A stretch of 64,000 nt of DNA from Lithobates sylvaticus (GCA_028564925.1 CM053029.1:191700940-191764939), one strand, 5' to 3'. Positions 54,084 through 64,000 are shown, counted from the stretch's first letter. Numbers and translations: made by a program. Notes: generated by a model not told the origin, from the letters alone.

Positions 54084-54766
54084 CTGCTTCAGCCCCGGAA
54101 GATTTTACCCCCTTCCTGACCAGAGCACTTTTTTGAGATTCGGCACTGCAACGCTTTAACTAACAATTGCGCGGTCGTGTGACGTTGCACCAAAACAAAA
54201 TTGACATCCTTTTTTTCTATAATATCCCCCAAAAATATATAAAAAAAATGTGTCAAAAATGCCCGATGTGTCCGCCATAATGTCGCAGTCACGATAAAAA
54301 TCGCTGATCACCGCCATTACTAGTAAAAAATAAAAATTATTAATAAAAATGCCATAAAACCTTCCCCTATTTTGTAAACGCTATAACTTTTGTGCAAACC
54401 AATCAATAAACGCTTATTGCGATTTTTTTTTACCAAAAATATGTAGAAGAATACGTATCGGCCTAAACTGAATAACATTTTTTTTTTTTATATATTTTTG
54501 GGGGATATTTATTATAGCAAGATGTAAAAAATAATGTGTTTTTTTCTAAATTGTCGCTATTCTTTTGTTTATAGCGCAAAAAATAAAAGCCGCAGAGGTG
54601 ATCAAATACCACCAAAAGAGAGCTCTATTTGTGGGAAAAAAAGGACGTCAATTTTGTTTGGGAGCCACGTTGCACGACCGCGTAACTATCAGTTAAAGCG
54701 ACGCAGTGCCAAATTGCAAAAAGTGCTCTGGTCTTTTGCCAGCAAAATGGTCCGGGGCTTAAGTGG
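54084..54766. mobile_element. TTAA-type element, 683 bp
   Basis: Ends CTGCTTCAGCCCCGG and, inverted, CCACTTAAGCCCCGG; TTAA on both sides (54080-54083, 54767-54770). Shares long interior blocks with 13971-14942 (CGCTATAACTTTTGTGCAAAC, here split as ACGCTATAACTTTTGTGC; CGACCGCG; ATCAAATACCACCAAAAG). An early segment (54120-54210) is an inverted copy of the right part. Confidence 0.88.
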
Positions 54767-54770
54767 TTAA

Positions 54771-55232
54771 AGTGATTGTAAAGCTTTTTTTTTTTTTCTC
54801 AATTAAAATAATAAACATGTTATATTTACCTGCCCTGTGCAATGGTATGACACAGAGCGTCCCGAACCTCCTCTTCTAGGGTTCACAGCCAGTGCTCTCG
54901 GCTCCTCCTCTTGTGTCTGCAACCATAGCAAGTCGCTTACTATAGGGCCAGACCTGTGGGCTTAATTTCCAGCCGGGCTGTGTGCATCTATAGACACACA
55001 CAGTGCAGCTTGGCCCCTGATCCCACTCCCTCCTTACTGGATTTAACTGACAGCAGCAGGAGTCAGTTGCTCCCGCTGCTGCCATGTCTCCTATGAGAAG
55101 AAAAAGGGGAGAAGAGCTGCTGTAAATGGGCACAGCGCTGGATCAAGAACAGACTCAGGTTAGTATTTAAAGGGTGGGGGGAGGTGCAGACACCTTAATG
55201 CAGAGAATGTATTTTTTGCCTTTAGAACCACT
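54771..55232. mobile_element. TTAA-type MITE, AGTGATTGTAAAGC end
   Basis: Begins AGTGATTGTAAAGC immediately after TTAA 54767-54770 and ends TTAGAACCAC before TTAA (55233-55236). The two adjacent elements share one TTAA. The interior includes the ATAATAAACATGTTATAT block also at 60826-60846. A third end of the family starts at 55246 in the opposite direction. Confidence 0.75.
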
Positions 55233-55279
55233 TTAAGAAATAGTCTTAAAGTGGTTTTAAAGGCAAAAAGTGCACCACA

Positions 55280-55480
55280 GTACAGCATTCATAGTGCATG
55301 GGTCAGGACTATGCAATGCATAGAACAGCTTGCAGATTTCAGTGGTCAGGAGTTAGTACTCACTTATGGTCAGTGGTTAGTGCCTCTTTACATGTTGGTA
55401 GTCAGTGGTGTATGCTCCCTTTAATGTTGATGATCAGTGGTCAGTGCCCCACAACATTGGTGATCAGTGTGCCTCCTCTA
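55280..55480. repeat. Degenerate GATCAGTGGTCAGTGCC repeats
   Basis: Loose repeats of GGTCAGTGGTTAGTGCC and GTTGATGATCAGTGG, continuing after the MITE at 55901-55960 (GCTCAGTGTGCCCCCATCG). Confidence 0.55.
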
Positions 55481-55481
55481 A

Positions 55482-55897
55482 TGCCGCGTACACACGGTCG
55501 GAATTCTCGTCTGAAAAAGCTCTGATGGTTTTCCCATCGGAATTCCGCTCAAACTGTCTTGCCTACACACGGTCACACCAAATTCCGACAGTCAATAACA
55601 CCACGCCTTAAAAAAATGTTCGAATGCACTATAAAAGGGAAGTTTAATGCTTCTGAGCATGCGTCAAATTGTTTCCGAGCATGCGTCAGAATTTTGCATG
55701 TCGGAATTGCATACACACGATCGGAAAATCCGATAGAAAGGTTTTCCGTCTGAAAAATTAAGAACAGGTTCTCAATCCAAAGTCCGTCGGAAATTCCGAC
55801 AGAAAAAGACCGATGCGCATACACATGGTCGGAAAATCCGATGAAAAGCTCCCATCGGACTGTTTCCATCGGAAATTCCGACCGTGTGTATGCGGCA
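55482..55897. mobile_element. PIF/Harbinger-type MITE, TAA TSD
   Basis: Termini TGCCGCGTACACACGGTCGG and inverted TGCCGCATACACACGGTCGG, flanked by TAA (55479-55481, 55898-55900). 416 bp; interior of GGAAAATCCGAT-type inverted motifs with two GAGCATGCGTCA blocks. It interrupts a degenerate tandem repeat. Confidence 0.92.
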
Positions 55898-55900
55898 TAA

Positions 55901-56523
55901 GATCATCCTACTGTATTGCTGCTCAGTGTGCCCCCATCGTGGGTAGTGTGAATCTTTCCACTGCTGCTCAGTTGGATCAGAGTTATTAATTACAGAGTAC
56001 AAGATATTGGCAGAAGGCAAGGGCTTGTTTACATTTTGTGTTAAAACTTTGATTGGTTCACAGTGATAAGGCACAGAGCCAATCTGGTTGGCTCTGTGCA
56101 TTTTGCCTGTCATCTGCACTGACTCATGACAGCTTAATCACAGGCATTGTGTGCACACTTGGAGTGTATATATGCAGGAGATTGAGGGCTGTTAACAAAT
56201 GGCTTTCCAGAGAATTGGGTCCACCAACCTGCCTTTTTTTTTCTCTTTACAATGGCGTGTTATTAGGGTGGTACTTGAAAACTGAAATAAACACCCCATT
56301 TTATGCAAGCAGGCATCAGATATTGGTAACATTTCCTTACCCAATGTGTGCACATAAATTTAAACGCATAACAGATCTGTTATAATTAATACACTGCATA
56401 TCCCCCTCCTCAGTGCCACCATTACTAAAACCAATAATTAGATACCATAATGCACTACCTGGATTGTAGTAAGGTGGCAAAGATGCCTCTAATGTGGTGG
56501 ACATAACAAGTAACAAATAGTTA
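55901..56523. other. No recognisable gene or element
   Basis: A palindromic stretch, AGAGCCAATCTGGTTGGCTCT (21 bp, about 56074-56094; shown in part: AGCCAATCTGGTTGGCT), is the only structured block. Otherwise nothing is recognised. Confidence 0.45.
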
Positions 56524-56862
56524 AAGAAGAAGTACAGCTTGTTTGGCTGTACTTCTGTGGATCACAGGAGTGCAGTTCGTTCTGCACTCCTGTGACCCGT
56601 TTTCAGCAGAATGCTGAAGCCCGCTGTCGGCCAACATCACAGAGCCATTCCAGGCTCAAGCAAAATTGCGACCATGTGCTCAGGATCTGCCCACATGCTT
56701 GACAGTGAGAACTCGGCTGTGGGAACCGAGCGATTGGCGGTGTTTGATCGCTCAACTCTCAGTGTTAGAGCTGGCGGGGGACAGATGCAGCATCAGACCG
56801 ATGCTGCATCCACCTAGGTAAGTATGATTAAATAAAACCCATACTTCTCTTTTAATTCCTTC
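56524..56862 (+). mobile_element. TTAA-type MITE, AAAGAAGAAGTA ends
   Basis: Left TTAAAGAAGAAGTACAGC, right complement TTAAAAGAGAAGTATGGG. Hairpin ATCACAGGAGTGCAG / CTGCACTCCTGTGA at 56562-56598. Same family as 16022-16500. Confidence 0.8.
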
Positions 56863-58207
56863 CTATTGCAACATTGTTTCTTTGCGGATTCTCATCCTAT
56901 AATAGTGGCACCGCACAACAATGTTTGCTTCATGTAGCACTTCACACAAGTGGTTCTATGGGGTTGATTTACTAAAGGCAAATAGACAGTGCACTTTGCA
57001 AAATGCAGTTGCACTCTGCAAGAGCAGTTTCTCTAGAGCAGGGGTGCCCAACCAGTGGTTCAGCGGCCTAATGTGGCCCGCGGAGCCCTCTGATGTGACC
57101 CACAACCACCTGCTCTGTGATGGATGGTTGGCAAGCCCAGATCGTGGGTTCCCGACCCGCCATCCCAGAGCATCAGTGTTGTGAACGAATCTGGTGGTAG
57201 AGGAAGCAAGTGGCTACGGAGCAGAGCCGCATAAGCCAATGCTTCCTGTATAGAGCCGGTGTTCCATCAGATTAGGCAATCTGAACAATAGAGTGTACAA
57301 TGAATGGCCTATAATTATACACTACTCAGCGCTGAATGTGTATCCACAGTTATAAACATAGATCAAAATGATACAAAATATATAAATAAATAATGATATT
57401 CATTAATATATTAAATTACCCTAAGCAGCTGTTTAGATAAAACAAATAAATATGGATGATAGTATAAAATCAAACGTGGATAATAGTGAGATAAAATACT
57501 AAAAACAGCGCTAAAACAGTGAGATAATCAAATCTTTCTGTGCAAAGTCCATGAGTCTGTGTCATAAACAATATTGTACTAATAGGTGGTCCTTGAGTGA
57601 CTCAGAGAAGATAGTGTACAGTTCAATCGATAGTGACTTTCCTCGTGATTTATGGTGTATATCCAAGCACCGTTAAATATAGCTTCACCACGTGAGACAC
57701 TCTCACCTCAGGGGGTTAAACTCACCGGAATAAAAATTTAAACAGGCCTTAAGATATAAGGTATCACTCTGGCAACCATTGCCCAGGACGCGTCACACAT
57801 CCACCGTTTAAACAGGGTCTGGTCACTTCCTCAGATAAAAGGTGTCAGCAACAAGGAATCAGGGGTTCAGGGGGGAATCAACTCGCAATGATGATGATCA
57901 TAAAAACGAAGAGAATAGCATCCATAGCGTAATCCCGTTTTTTATTTAATAGCATTAAAAACAATATACCCTGCAACTTCCCCTTTAAGACATTTACGTA
58001 CAATCAACATTCTTTGTAAGCAGCATATAAAGAGATCACTTGCGTGTGAGGGATGAGTGGATGGTAATCCTTCACTTGGCCACAGCAGCGGTGGTGTTCC
58101 TCCTGGATCAGCGTGTGTCTCTGCTGACACTTCGCGTCACTTCCGGGTGGGTGGTTAGCGCTGGTGGACCGCCAACGTCACTTCCGGTAAAACGTCGTGT
58201 AGGCCAC

Positions 58208-58248
58208 GCCCTGACGCGTTTCGTCACTTCCTGACTTCAACAGAGGGC
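58208..58248 (-). ncRNA. Hammerhead ribozyme-like motif, left copy
   Basis: Mirror image of the right copy on the minus strand: same stem I, CTGTTGA, GTC/GAC, GAAA and CGCGTC, with one base difference in the stem II loop region. The two motifs share the central GGGCGCCC. Confidence 0.65.
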
Positions 58249-58289
58249 GCCCTCTGTTGAAGTCGGAAGTGACGAAACGCGTCAGGGCG
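58249..58289 (+). ncRNA. Hammerhead ribozyme-like motif, right copy
   Basis: Stem I GCCCT (58249-58253) pairs with AGGGC (58284-58288). Box CTGTTGA (58254-58260; consensus CUGANGA, one change), an extra A, stem II GTC (58262-58264) / GAC (58271-58273), GAAA (58274-58277), and CGCGTC with the cleavage site after 58283. The minimal stem III, ACGCGT, is self-complementary, which would favour dimeric ribozymes. Confidence 0.65.
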
Positions 58290-59929
58290 TGGCCTACACG
58301 ACATTTTACCGGAAGTGACGTTGGCGGTCCACCAGCGCTAACCACCCACCCGGAAGTGACGCGAAGTGTCAGCAGAGACACACGCTGATCCAGGAGGAAC
58401 ACCACCGCTGCTGTGGCCAAGTGAAGGATTACCATCCACTCATCCCTCACACGCAAGTGATCTCTTTATATGCTGCTTACAAAGAATGTTGATTGTACGT
58501 AAATGTCTTAAAGGGGAAGTTGCAGGGTATATTGTTTTTAATGCTATTAAATAAAAAACGGGATTACGCTATGGATGCTATTCTCTTCGTTTTTATGATC
58601 ATCATCATTGCGAGTTGATTCCCCCCTGAACCCCTGATTCCTTGTTGCTGACACCTTTTATCTGAGGAAGTGACCAGACCCTGTTTAAACGGTGGATGTG
58701 TGACGCGTCCTGGGCAATGGTTGCCAGAGTGATACCTTATATCTTAAGGCCTGTTTAAATTTTTATTCCGGTGAGTTTAACCCCCTGAGGGGAGAGTGTC
58801 TCACGTGGTGAAGCTATATTTAACGGTGCTTGGATATACACCATAAATCACGAGGAAAGTCACTATCGATTGAACTGTACACTATCTTCTCTGAGTCACT
58901 CAAGGACCACCAGATTAGGCAATCTGTCAAATTTTGTAACGGAAGTGACATTCTGTCATGGCCATCTTGGTACACCCTGCATTCGCCCACAGTAAGGATA
59001 CAGTGTGAAAGCCGGCAAGCGGATATCTTTTTACACCCACCGGAGTCTGCCATTTCACACTTATTTTTACCAGCAAACTGAGCTTATATTGTAAAATACT
59101 GTATTTTTAAATCCGTCTCACTCTTTTGATGTTGAATTCTAAAAGCAGTGGCAAGCCTGCTAATCTCACAGGTATATATGGGCATATCTGTGCTGCAGCG
59201 GTTACCAAGCTGCTTTCAAACTGATCCGCAGGTGCACTGAGCCATAGACTTCTGTTATTACCTGCGGGTTTGGTGTGCTTTCAGAAAGTGCACTACACCT
59301 GCAGAATATAATAGAAGTCTATGACAAAGTGCAGCTAACCCGCAGGAAAGACACAGGTGCACTGCTCTGCACCCGCAGTGTGGGTAAACCACAGCACATC
59401 AGTGTGCAAGCAGCCTTAGGTCCCTTGCACATGATTGGTCCGACCCAATCAGACCCTCCATTCATCTCTATGGAGCAGCAGATGTAAACAGACTTGTGTC
59501 CATTTACACACGCCTACCTCCAATCCGATCCGCTAAAAAAAAAGAAAAAAAAAAATCAGAAGGGGATCTGCTGCCTTCCATCTGGGGGGAATGGATTGGA
59601 GGGCCCAAAGAGTACACTGACCTGTCATCCGCCTGCTCCACTCACTGTGGTTCGCGACCGATTACCAAGTTGCTTAAGTGGCCCTCGCTCTTCAAAAGGT
59701 TGGGCATCCTGCTCTAGAGCGTAAATGAGGAAAAGCTTCACTTTGCAAACAATACCCAATCACATGCAAGGAATAAAATAAAATAAAAAACTGTATTTTT
59801 GCTTGCATGTGATTGGATGATGGAAGTCAGCAGAACATCTACTCATTTACTAAGCTCTGGTGCAACTGCTCTTGCAACTGCACTTTGAAAGGTGTACAGT
59901 CTATTTGGCTTTAGTAAATCAACCCCTAT

Positions 59930-60785
59930 GAGTCATTGGCTAACAATGTAGCAGAGAAATTCGATTTTTCCAATGAGGTACAGATTTCCTGTATGGAAAT
60001 ACATTGAATCAGCAGATATATAATTACTTGCCAACACTGCAGCAAGTCCTCCAAAGGAATTCATTATGGATGTGTGCTCTCCCCTGCAAATACCTTTCTA
60101 TAAACAGAGCTCATTCATGACATGGCAGAGCCAGTTATAGTACATGCTGAGGTATACTCACAGTGCAGGTAGATCAATTGATACAGTTTAACAATATATA
60201 ATTAATACTGTGATGGTAACTCGTAGCATGCAGGTCTTGCGTACCGTTTCCAGCTAATGGGGTTGCAGAAATCCTTCCGTTACCAGTAAGGTCAGCTTAC
60301 CGTACACACTCTGCCTCTCTGCTCTCTACTTCTATAAGCATGCTCCTTACAGTGCAGTGCCCTTCACTAGCTCCTTGGGTGGCTTTTCCCTCCTCCAGTC
60401 TGCTCTGCTGACTATAGGTCCCATTCTAACTTTGCTTTTGACAAATATGTGACAAAACGCACAGGAAATGCGTGTTTTGCCACGTGTTTCGGAAACACAT
60501 TGCAGACACACGTTACGCTTGCGGTGCCATTAATTGTCCATAGCACCGCAAACATGGTAGCAGATGAGCGTTTTGCCATGTGGTAAGCATGCTACAAACG
60601 CTCTCCAAAACACATGTTGCTAAAACATGTAACGCTCCACGCCCAAAGTGGTACAATAATTTCTTTGGCACGTTTGTTGCACATAGGCACACCAAAAATG
60701 CACAAAAAATGCACGTTCCTGCTATGCGAAGTGTGAATGGAACCTATAAGGGTGATACCAAGTCAAATGCAGGTACTTGCATTTA
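59930..60785. other. No recognisable gene; MITE-like ends in part
   Basis: 60420-60740 has inverted ACACGTGTT- and AACGCT-type motifs and GTGTGAATGGAACC near its right end, typical of the CACATT-type MITEs, but no clean termini. The remainder shows nothing recognised. Confidence 0.45.
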
Positions 60786-60966
60786 AGGGGAATGTAAAGC
60801 TTAATTTTTTTTTATTTTTTACTAAAATAATAAACATGTTATATGCTTGTATGCTCTGTGCAATAGACACAGAGCAGCCCCAACTTCATCCTCTGGGGTC
60901 CCCACGCCGGCACTCTTGGCTCCTCATCTCTGTGTGCCAGAATAGTGAAGCTTTACCTCATTAACG
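60786..60966. mobile_element. TTAA-type MITE fragment
   Basis: ATTTAAGGGGAATGTAAAGC followed by ATAATAAACATGTTATAT, as at 54771-54835. Cut off on the right by another MITE end (CTTTATTAAATGTACCCCAT, about 61014-61034). Confidence 0.6.
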
Positions 60967-61221
60967 CTATTGCTATGGAGAAAATGCACTTGCAGAGTGC
61001 ATACTCTATTTGCCTTTATTAAATGTACCCCATAGAAAACAATTGTTTTTTGTGTGTCCTAGCAGTGACCTGTGTTTTACTGCGCTGTAAAACGCCATTC
61101 GCCGCATTAGTGTGAATTTGCCCTTAAGGATTAATACAGAGCTGGATTTATTTATGTCTTTTATATCTGCTTGGAGTTTAGCTTTCAAAAATCCGGTTAC
61201 AGGAAAAAATTCTGACATTAG

Positions 61222-61880
61222 GGTTGAATTACTGAAGGCAAATAGGCTGTGCGAGTGCAGTTGCATTCTGCAAGGGCATTTACTCCAGAGTTTAGTAAAT
61301 TAAAGCAGAGTTTAAGTCAGCAGCTACAAATACTGCAGCTGCTGACTTTTAATAATCGGACACTTACCTGTCCCAGGGTCCAGCGATGCGGGGGAACGAA
61401 GCTTCGTCTCCTCCTCCTCTCTGCGGCACCGGCATTGTCACTGTGGGCGCCCAGCTGTGCCTACAGAGCCGGGCATGCACAGCACATGCACGAGCTGCGT
61501 GGCGTGCTGTGACTGGCCGGGCCATCATCTGGGACCTGTGACGTGTCCCAGATGATTGCAGAGAGGAAGGGGGGGGGGTGATCTTCCTTCCAGTGCCACG
61601 GTGCCCCTGGAGGAAGTGGGAGCTGGGACCCTCTAAAAAGAGGGTTTCTACCCCCCCACCCCAAAAAATGGCATGCCAAATGTAGCATGTCAGGGGGTCA
61701 CCTTCCCTTAAAGCGTAAGTTCCATTTTTGGGTGGAACTCCGCGTTACGGGAAGTTCTGCTGATTTGCATCATCCAATCATGTGCAAGCAAAATGTTTTT
61801 TTTGTTTACTTGCATGTGATTGGGTGTTCCTTGAAAGGTGAAGCGTCATCTCATTTACTAAGCTCTAAGATGTCTTACTA
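61222..61880. mobile_element. GGGGTTGATTTACT-family MITE split by a TTAA MITE
   Basis: Left part GGGTTGAATTACTGAAGGC (61222 on) to TTTAGTAAAT (61300); right part from about 61749 with ATCCAATCATGTGCAAGC and TTTACTAAGCTCT, as in 59755-59860. The TTAA-type MITE 61304-61746 (AGCAGAGTTTAAGTCAGCAG left end, GTGGAACTCCGC right end) is inserted between. The right terminus is not clear. Confidence 0.65.
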
Positions 61881-62052
61881 GTGCTCAATTGCACACTTTC
61901 AGGTTATACTTGTTTCTTTTCACTATTTCTGACAGAGAAAATAGCCTAAAGTTCCAGAGTGCAAAGCCATCCGTCACGGGGACAGGAAGGTGGGAGCGGT
62001 GGTTTTATTATATGGCATGTCAACTATTTTGAAGCTTAGTCCATACTTAAAA
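61482..62052 (+). repeat. Direct duplication, left copy
   Basis: Matches 63430-64000 in the same orientation at a constant offset of 1948 bp over the right 300 bp. The left part (61482-61735) has indels; from 61738 on only a handful of differences occur. The match includes sequence outside the MITEs (61880-62052), so it is a duplicated segment and not just two copies of one transposon. Confidence 0.85.
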
Positions 62053-62153
62053 GATGTGACCACGGGCTGCTTCTTAAACATTTGCCCCTGAACACAATGA
62101 AAGTTCATGAATTTTTTGTTGACTTTCAGAGGAACTCCGAATCCACACCACTA

Positions 62154-62463
62154 TTAGCCCCCGTTCACATTAAATGCAGCTTTGAAATGGTGCGACTTCA
62201 TCTGAAATTGCACGATTTCAAAGCCGCATTTCAATGAGACTTTGAAGACATCAATGCGGCTTTATGCACAGATTTCTATGCAAGTCGCACCCCGAAAATT
62301 GCCAAAAGTAGTGCAGGAACTACATTTTCGAATCGATTGGGCACCGCAAAGTTGGCGTTGCACCGATTTGAACATGGCCATTGCCGACAATAGGGTGCAA
62401 CTTGTCATGCGATTTGACCGGTCAAATTGCATGACAAGTCGCTCCAATGTGAACGAGGGCTTA
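62154..62463. mobile_element. MITE, CGTTCACATT family, copy 2
   Basis: Left AGCCCCCGTTCACATT; right AATGTGAACGAGGGCTTAGG. Opposite orientation to 46824-47112. Confidence 0.8.
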
Positions 62464-62769
62464 GGGAAACTGGGACTAGAATTCAGATGATTGTGCTGTG
62501 GCCAATGCTCCCACCATTTCTTATCTCCATATTAACAAGTGAGGCCACCCATCATGCTTTGGTCTAGTATGGAAACACAAGGAGCAGGAAGGGGCAGGCC
62601 ACAGCATGATCATGAAGGGTTTGGTCACCTCCATTATAATCATGTGACCAGGTTAAAAGGTGTAACAGGGCCCACATGTTTTATTTAAAGTAATAATAAT
62701 CCCTCAACCCTTCTGCTCCTTCCCTCAACTTCTTCACAGGAAAGAGTTAACAGGGGACTGTGCAGGCTT

Positions 62770-63172
62770 TTGATTCCTTTCACACTGGGGCGGCGGGTCC
62801 GTTAGCGCTAAAGTGCAGCTAGTTCTTACGGCGCTTTGCCATCGTTTTAGCGGCCGATAATGAGGAGCTTTTAACCCCTGTTAGCAGCTGAAGAAAGGGT
62901 TTAAAGCACCCATGTTGCGGCGCTTTCAAAGTGATTTTCAGGTGCTTCGGAAACGCTGCCCATTCATTTCAATGGGCAAGGGCGGTGTAGGAGTGCTGTA
63001 TACAGCGCTCCCACACTGCCCTAAAGGTGCTTTTTTTCCTGTCCCACAAGCACACCACTCTAGTGTGAAAGCACTCAGGCTTTCACACTGGGGAGGCATG
63101 AGAGGCGCTTTTTAGGCGCTTTACAGTCTCTATTTTTAGTGCTAAAATGCCTCAGCGTGAAAGGGGTCTTTG
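62770..63172. mobile_element. MITE, CCTTTCACACTGGGG family
   Basis: Left GATTCCTTTCACACTGGGGC and right GCCTCAGCGTGAAAGGGGTC are imperfect inverted ends. A second CTTTCACACTGGGGAGGC lies inside at about 63080. GGCGCTTT motifs abound. Confidence 0.7.
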
Positions 63173-63179
63173 GCAGTTT

Positions 63180-63422
63180 ATTAGCTTGGAAAGGGGAGGA
63201 GGGAGAAAGTGCCTTGTCATCCTAGGCTATGGGGCTGTGTGTTTCTGTTGTTGCACACAGTGTAGAGAGATATAACACTAGTCCCTGCATGAAAAGGTGG
63301 TTCCAATGGATTCTGCAAGAGAAAGGAGCCACCCTGAAACAAGAAACCTCGGGCAGCAGTCATGGCATCAGCTTAAACTGGAACAGAATTAAAAGATAAA
63401 GAGTTGCAAGCATTTCATCAGC
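63180..63422 (+). repeat. Dispersed repeat R2, copy 2
   Basis: Inverted match of 49190-49440 (see there). Ends where the duplicated segment begins. Confidence 0.65.
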
Positions 63423-63429
63423 TGCTGAA

Positions 63430-64000
63430 AGTGCAACATGCACGAGCCGTGTGGCACGATGTGACTGGCCGGGCCATCATCTGGGACCTGTGACGTGTCC
63501 CAGATGATTGCCGAGAGGGAGGGGGGAGAGGTGATCTTCCTTCCGGCGCCACGGTGCGAGCTGGAGAGCTGGAACCCTCTAGAAAGAGGGTTTCTACCCC
63601 CCCCCCCAAAAAAAAATGGCATGCCAAATGTAGCATGTCAGGGGGTACCCTTCCCTTAAAGCAGAAGTTCCATTTTTGGGTGGAACTCCGCTTTACGGGA
63701 AGTTCTGCTGATTTTCATTATCCAATCATGTGCAAGCAAAATGTTTTTTTGTTTACTTGCATGTGATTGGGTGTTCCTTGAAAGGTGAAGCGTCATCTCA
63801 TTTACTAAGCTCTAAGATGTCTTACTAGTGCTCAATTGCACACTTTCAGGTTATACTTGTTTCTTTTCACTATTTCTGACAGAGAAAATAGCCTAAAGTT
63901 CCAGAGTGCAAAGCCATCCGTCACGGGGACAGGAAGGTGGGAGCGGTGGTTTTATTATATGGCATGTCAACTATTTTGAATCTTAGTCCATACTTAAAAG
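63430..64000 (+). repeat. Direct duplication, right copy (runs off the edge)
   Basis: Second copy of 61482-62052. Similarity continues to the last base of the window (CATACTTAAAAG), so the true length is unknown. Confidence 0.85.

Larger units (their letters stand above)
57284..58910. mobile_element. Head-to-head Penelope-like dimer, 16-bp TSD
   Basis: A 1627-bp insertion in the hAT is flanked by an exact 16-bp duplication, CAGATTAGGCAATCTG (57268-57283 and 58911-58926). It consists of two inverted copies that meet at 58248/58249 with no spacer. The right copy is 58249-58910. The left copy is 58248 back to 57284 and is about 300 bp longer. The arms match at nearly every position over about 660 bp. 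Each copy starts with a hammerhead-like motif at the centre, then CCGGAAGTGACG-type GC-rich sequence, then AT-rich sequence. No protein is encoded. A retroelement origin is inferred from the ribozyme and the long TSD. Confidence 0.75.
57039..59711. mobile_element. hAT non-autonomous element, middle layer of the nest
   Basis: Ends CAGGGGTGCCCAACC and, inverted, CAGGATGCCCAACC, flanked by CTCTAGAG (57031-57038, 59712-59719). About 1030 bp without the nested retroelement. No transposase frame. Right part includes an A-rich run (59533-59555). Confidence 0.88.
56960..59926. mobile_element. MITE with GGGGTTGATTTACT ends, outer layer of a nest
   Basis: Ends GGGGTTGATTTACTAAAGGC and, inverted, GGGGTTGATTTACTAAAGCC, with TAT on both sides (56957-56959, 59927-59929). 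Without its insertions it is about 290 bp with a GTGCAGTTGCA hairpin-like interior. Other copies or fragments lie at 60967-61034 and 61222-61880. Confidence 0.88.

Noticed and set aside
58660-58712. Further hammerhead-like motif (CTGAGGAAGTGACC with GACGCGTCC downstream)
   Set aside because: The GAAA element is missing and the spacing does not allow stems I and II to form.
57268-58926. Reading the palindrome as a foldback DNA transposon
   Set aside because: The 16-bp TSD, the unequal arms and the ribozyme motifs at the centre fit a retroelement dimer better; DNA transposons would give short fixed TSDs.
1-64000. tRNA or rRNA genes, or tRNA-derived SINEs
   Set aside because: No cloverleaf, A and B box pair or rRNA segment could be recognised by eye. 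A covariance search would settle this.

Overview
The window looks like repeat-saturated intronic and intergenic DNA of a vertebrate, most likely an anuran and perhaps a ranid frog. The evidence is the mix of mobile elements: hAT, Tc1, PIF/Harbinger-type and TTAA-type DNA transposons, with L1, L2 and CR1 LINEs, Penelope-like pieces and Ty3/gypsy fossils. They are nested in one another, and target-site duplications (TSDs) are still readable around many of them. The species call is inference. No bacterial features, CRISPR arrays, rRNA or tRNA genes were found.

The only host coding sequence I can support is one exon at 46418-46727 (+). It encodes a C3HC4 RING finger and the start of a helical repeat, ends at a consensus splice donor, and most resembles the first RING region of LONRF proteins (LONRF2-like). 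A GC box, a CCAAT box and a CACGTG motif lie at 45977-46028. A long minisatellite ends about 50 bp upstream of them. The rest of the gene would lie in or beyond the repeat-filled sequence to the right.

Layout. 1-9600: foldback MITE, a dispersed repeat, then a BED-type hAT transposon with a decayed minus-strand transposase between two long tandem arrays. 9600-20000: LTR-like fossil pieces, a half-palindromic element, a complete hAT (11100-15951, 8-bp TSD) split by a TTAA element, and another hAT holding a Harbinger-type MITE and a short ribozyme-bearing retroelement. 20028-25520: Ty3/gypsy fossil. 27000-33000: MITEs, a second half-palindromic element, and a nearly intact Tc1 (31098-32716). 33000-43100: TTAA-type sequence, gypsy gag fossils (one with a SCAN-like domain), a Penelope-like piece, and a CR1 LINE split by an L1. 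43500-46730: an L2 inserted into a minisatellite, then promoter and RING exon. 46800-64000: mostly MITEs in nests, and a partial direct duplication running off the right edge.

Most unusual are three loci (18803-19419, about 37885-38818, 57284-58910) carrying hammerhead-ribozyme-like motifs with a shared GACGNAACGCGT-type core. Two of them have exact 13- and 16-bp TSDs. In one, two copies are fused head to head exactly at the ribozyme end, forming a palindrome of about 1.3 kb. I read them as Penelope-like or retrozyme-like insertions. A second theme is that three unrelated hAT elements each carry an internal tandem array.
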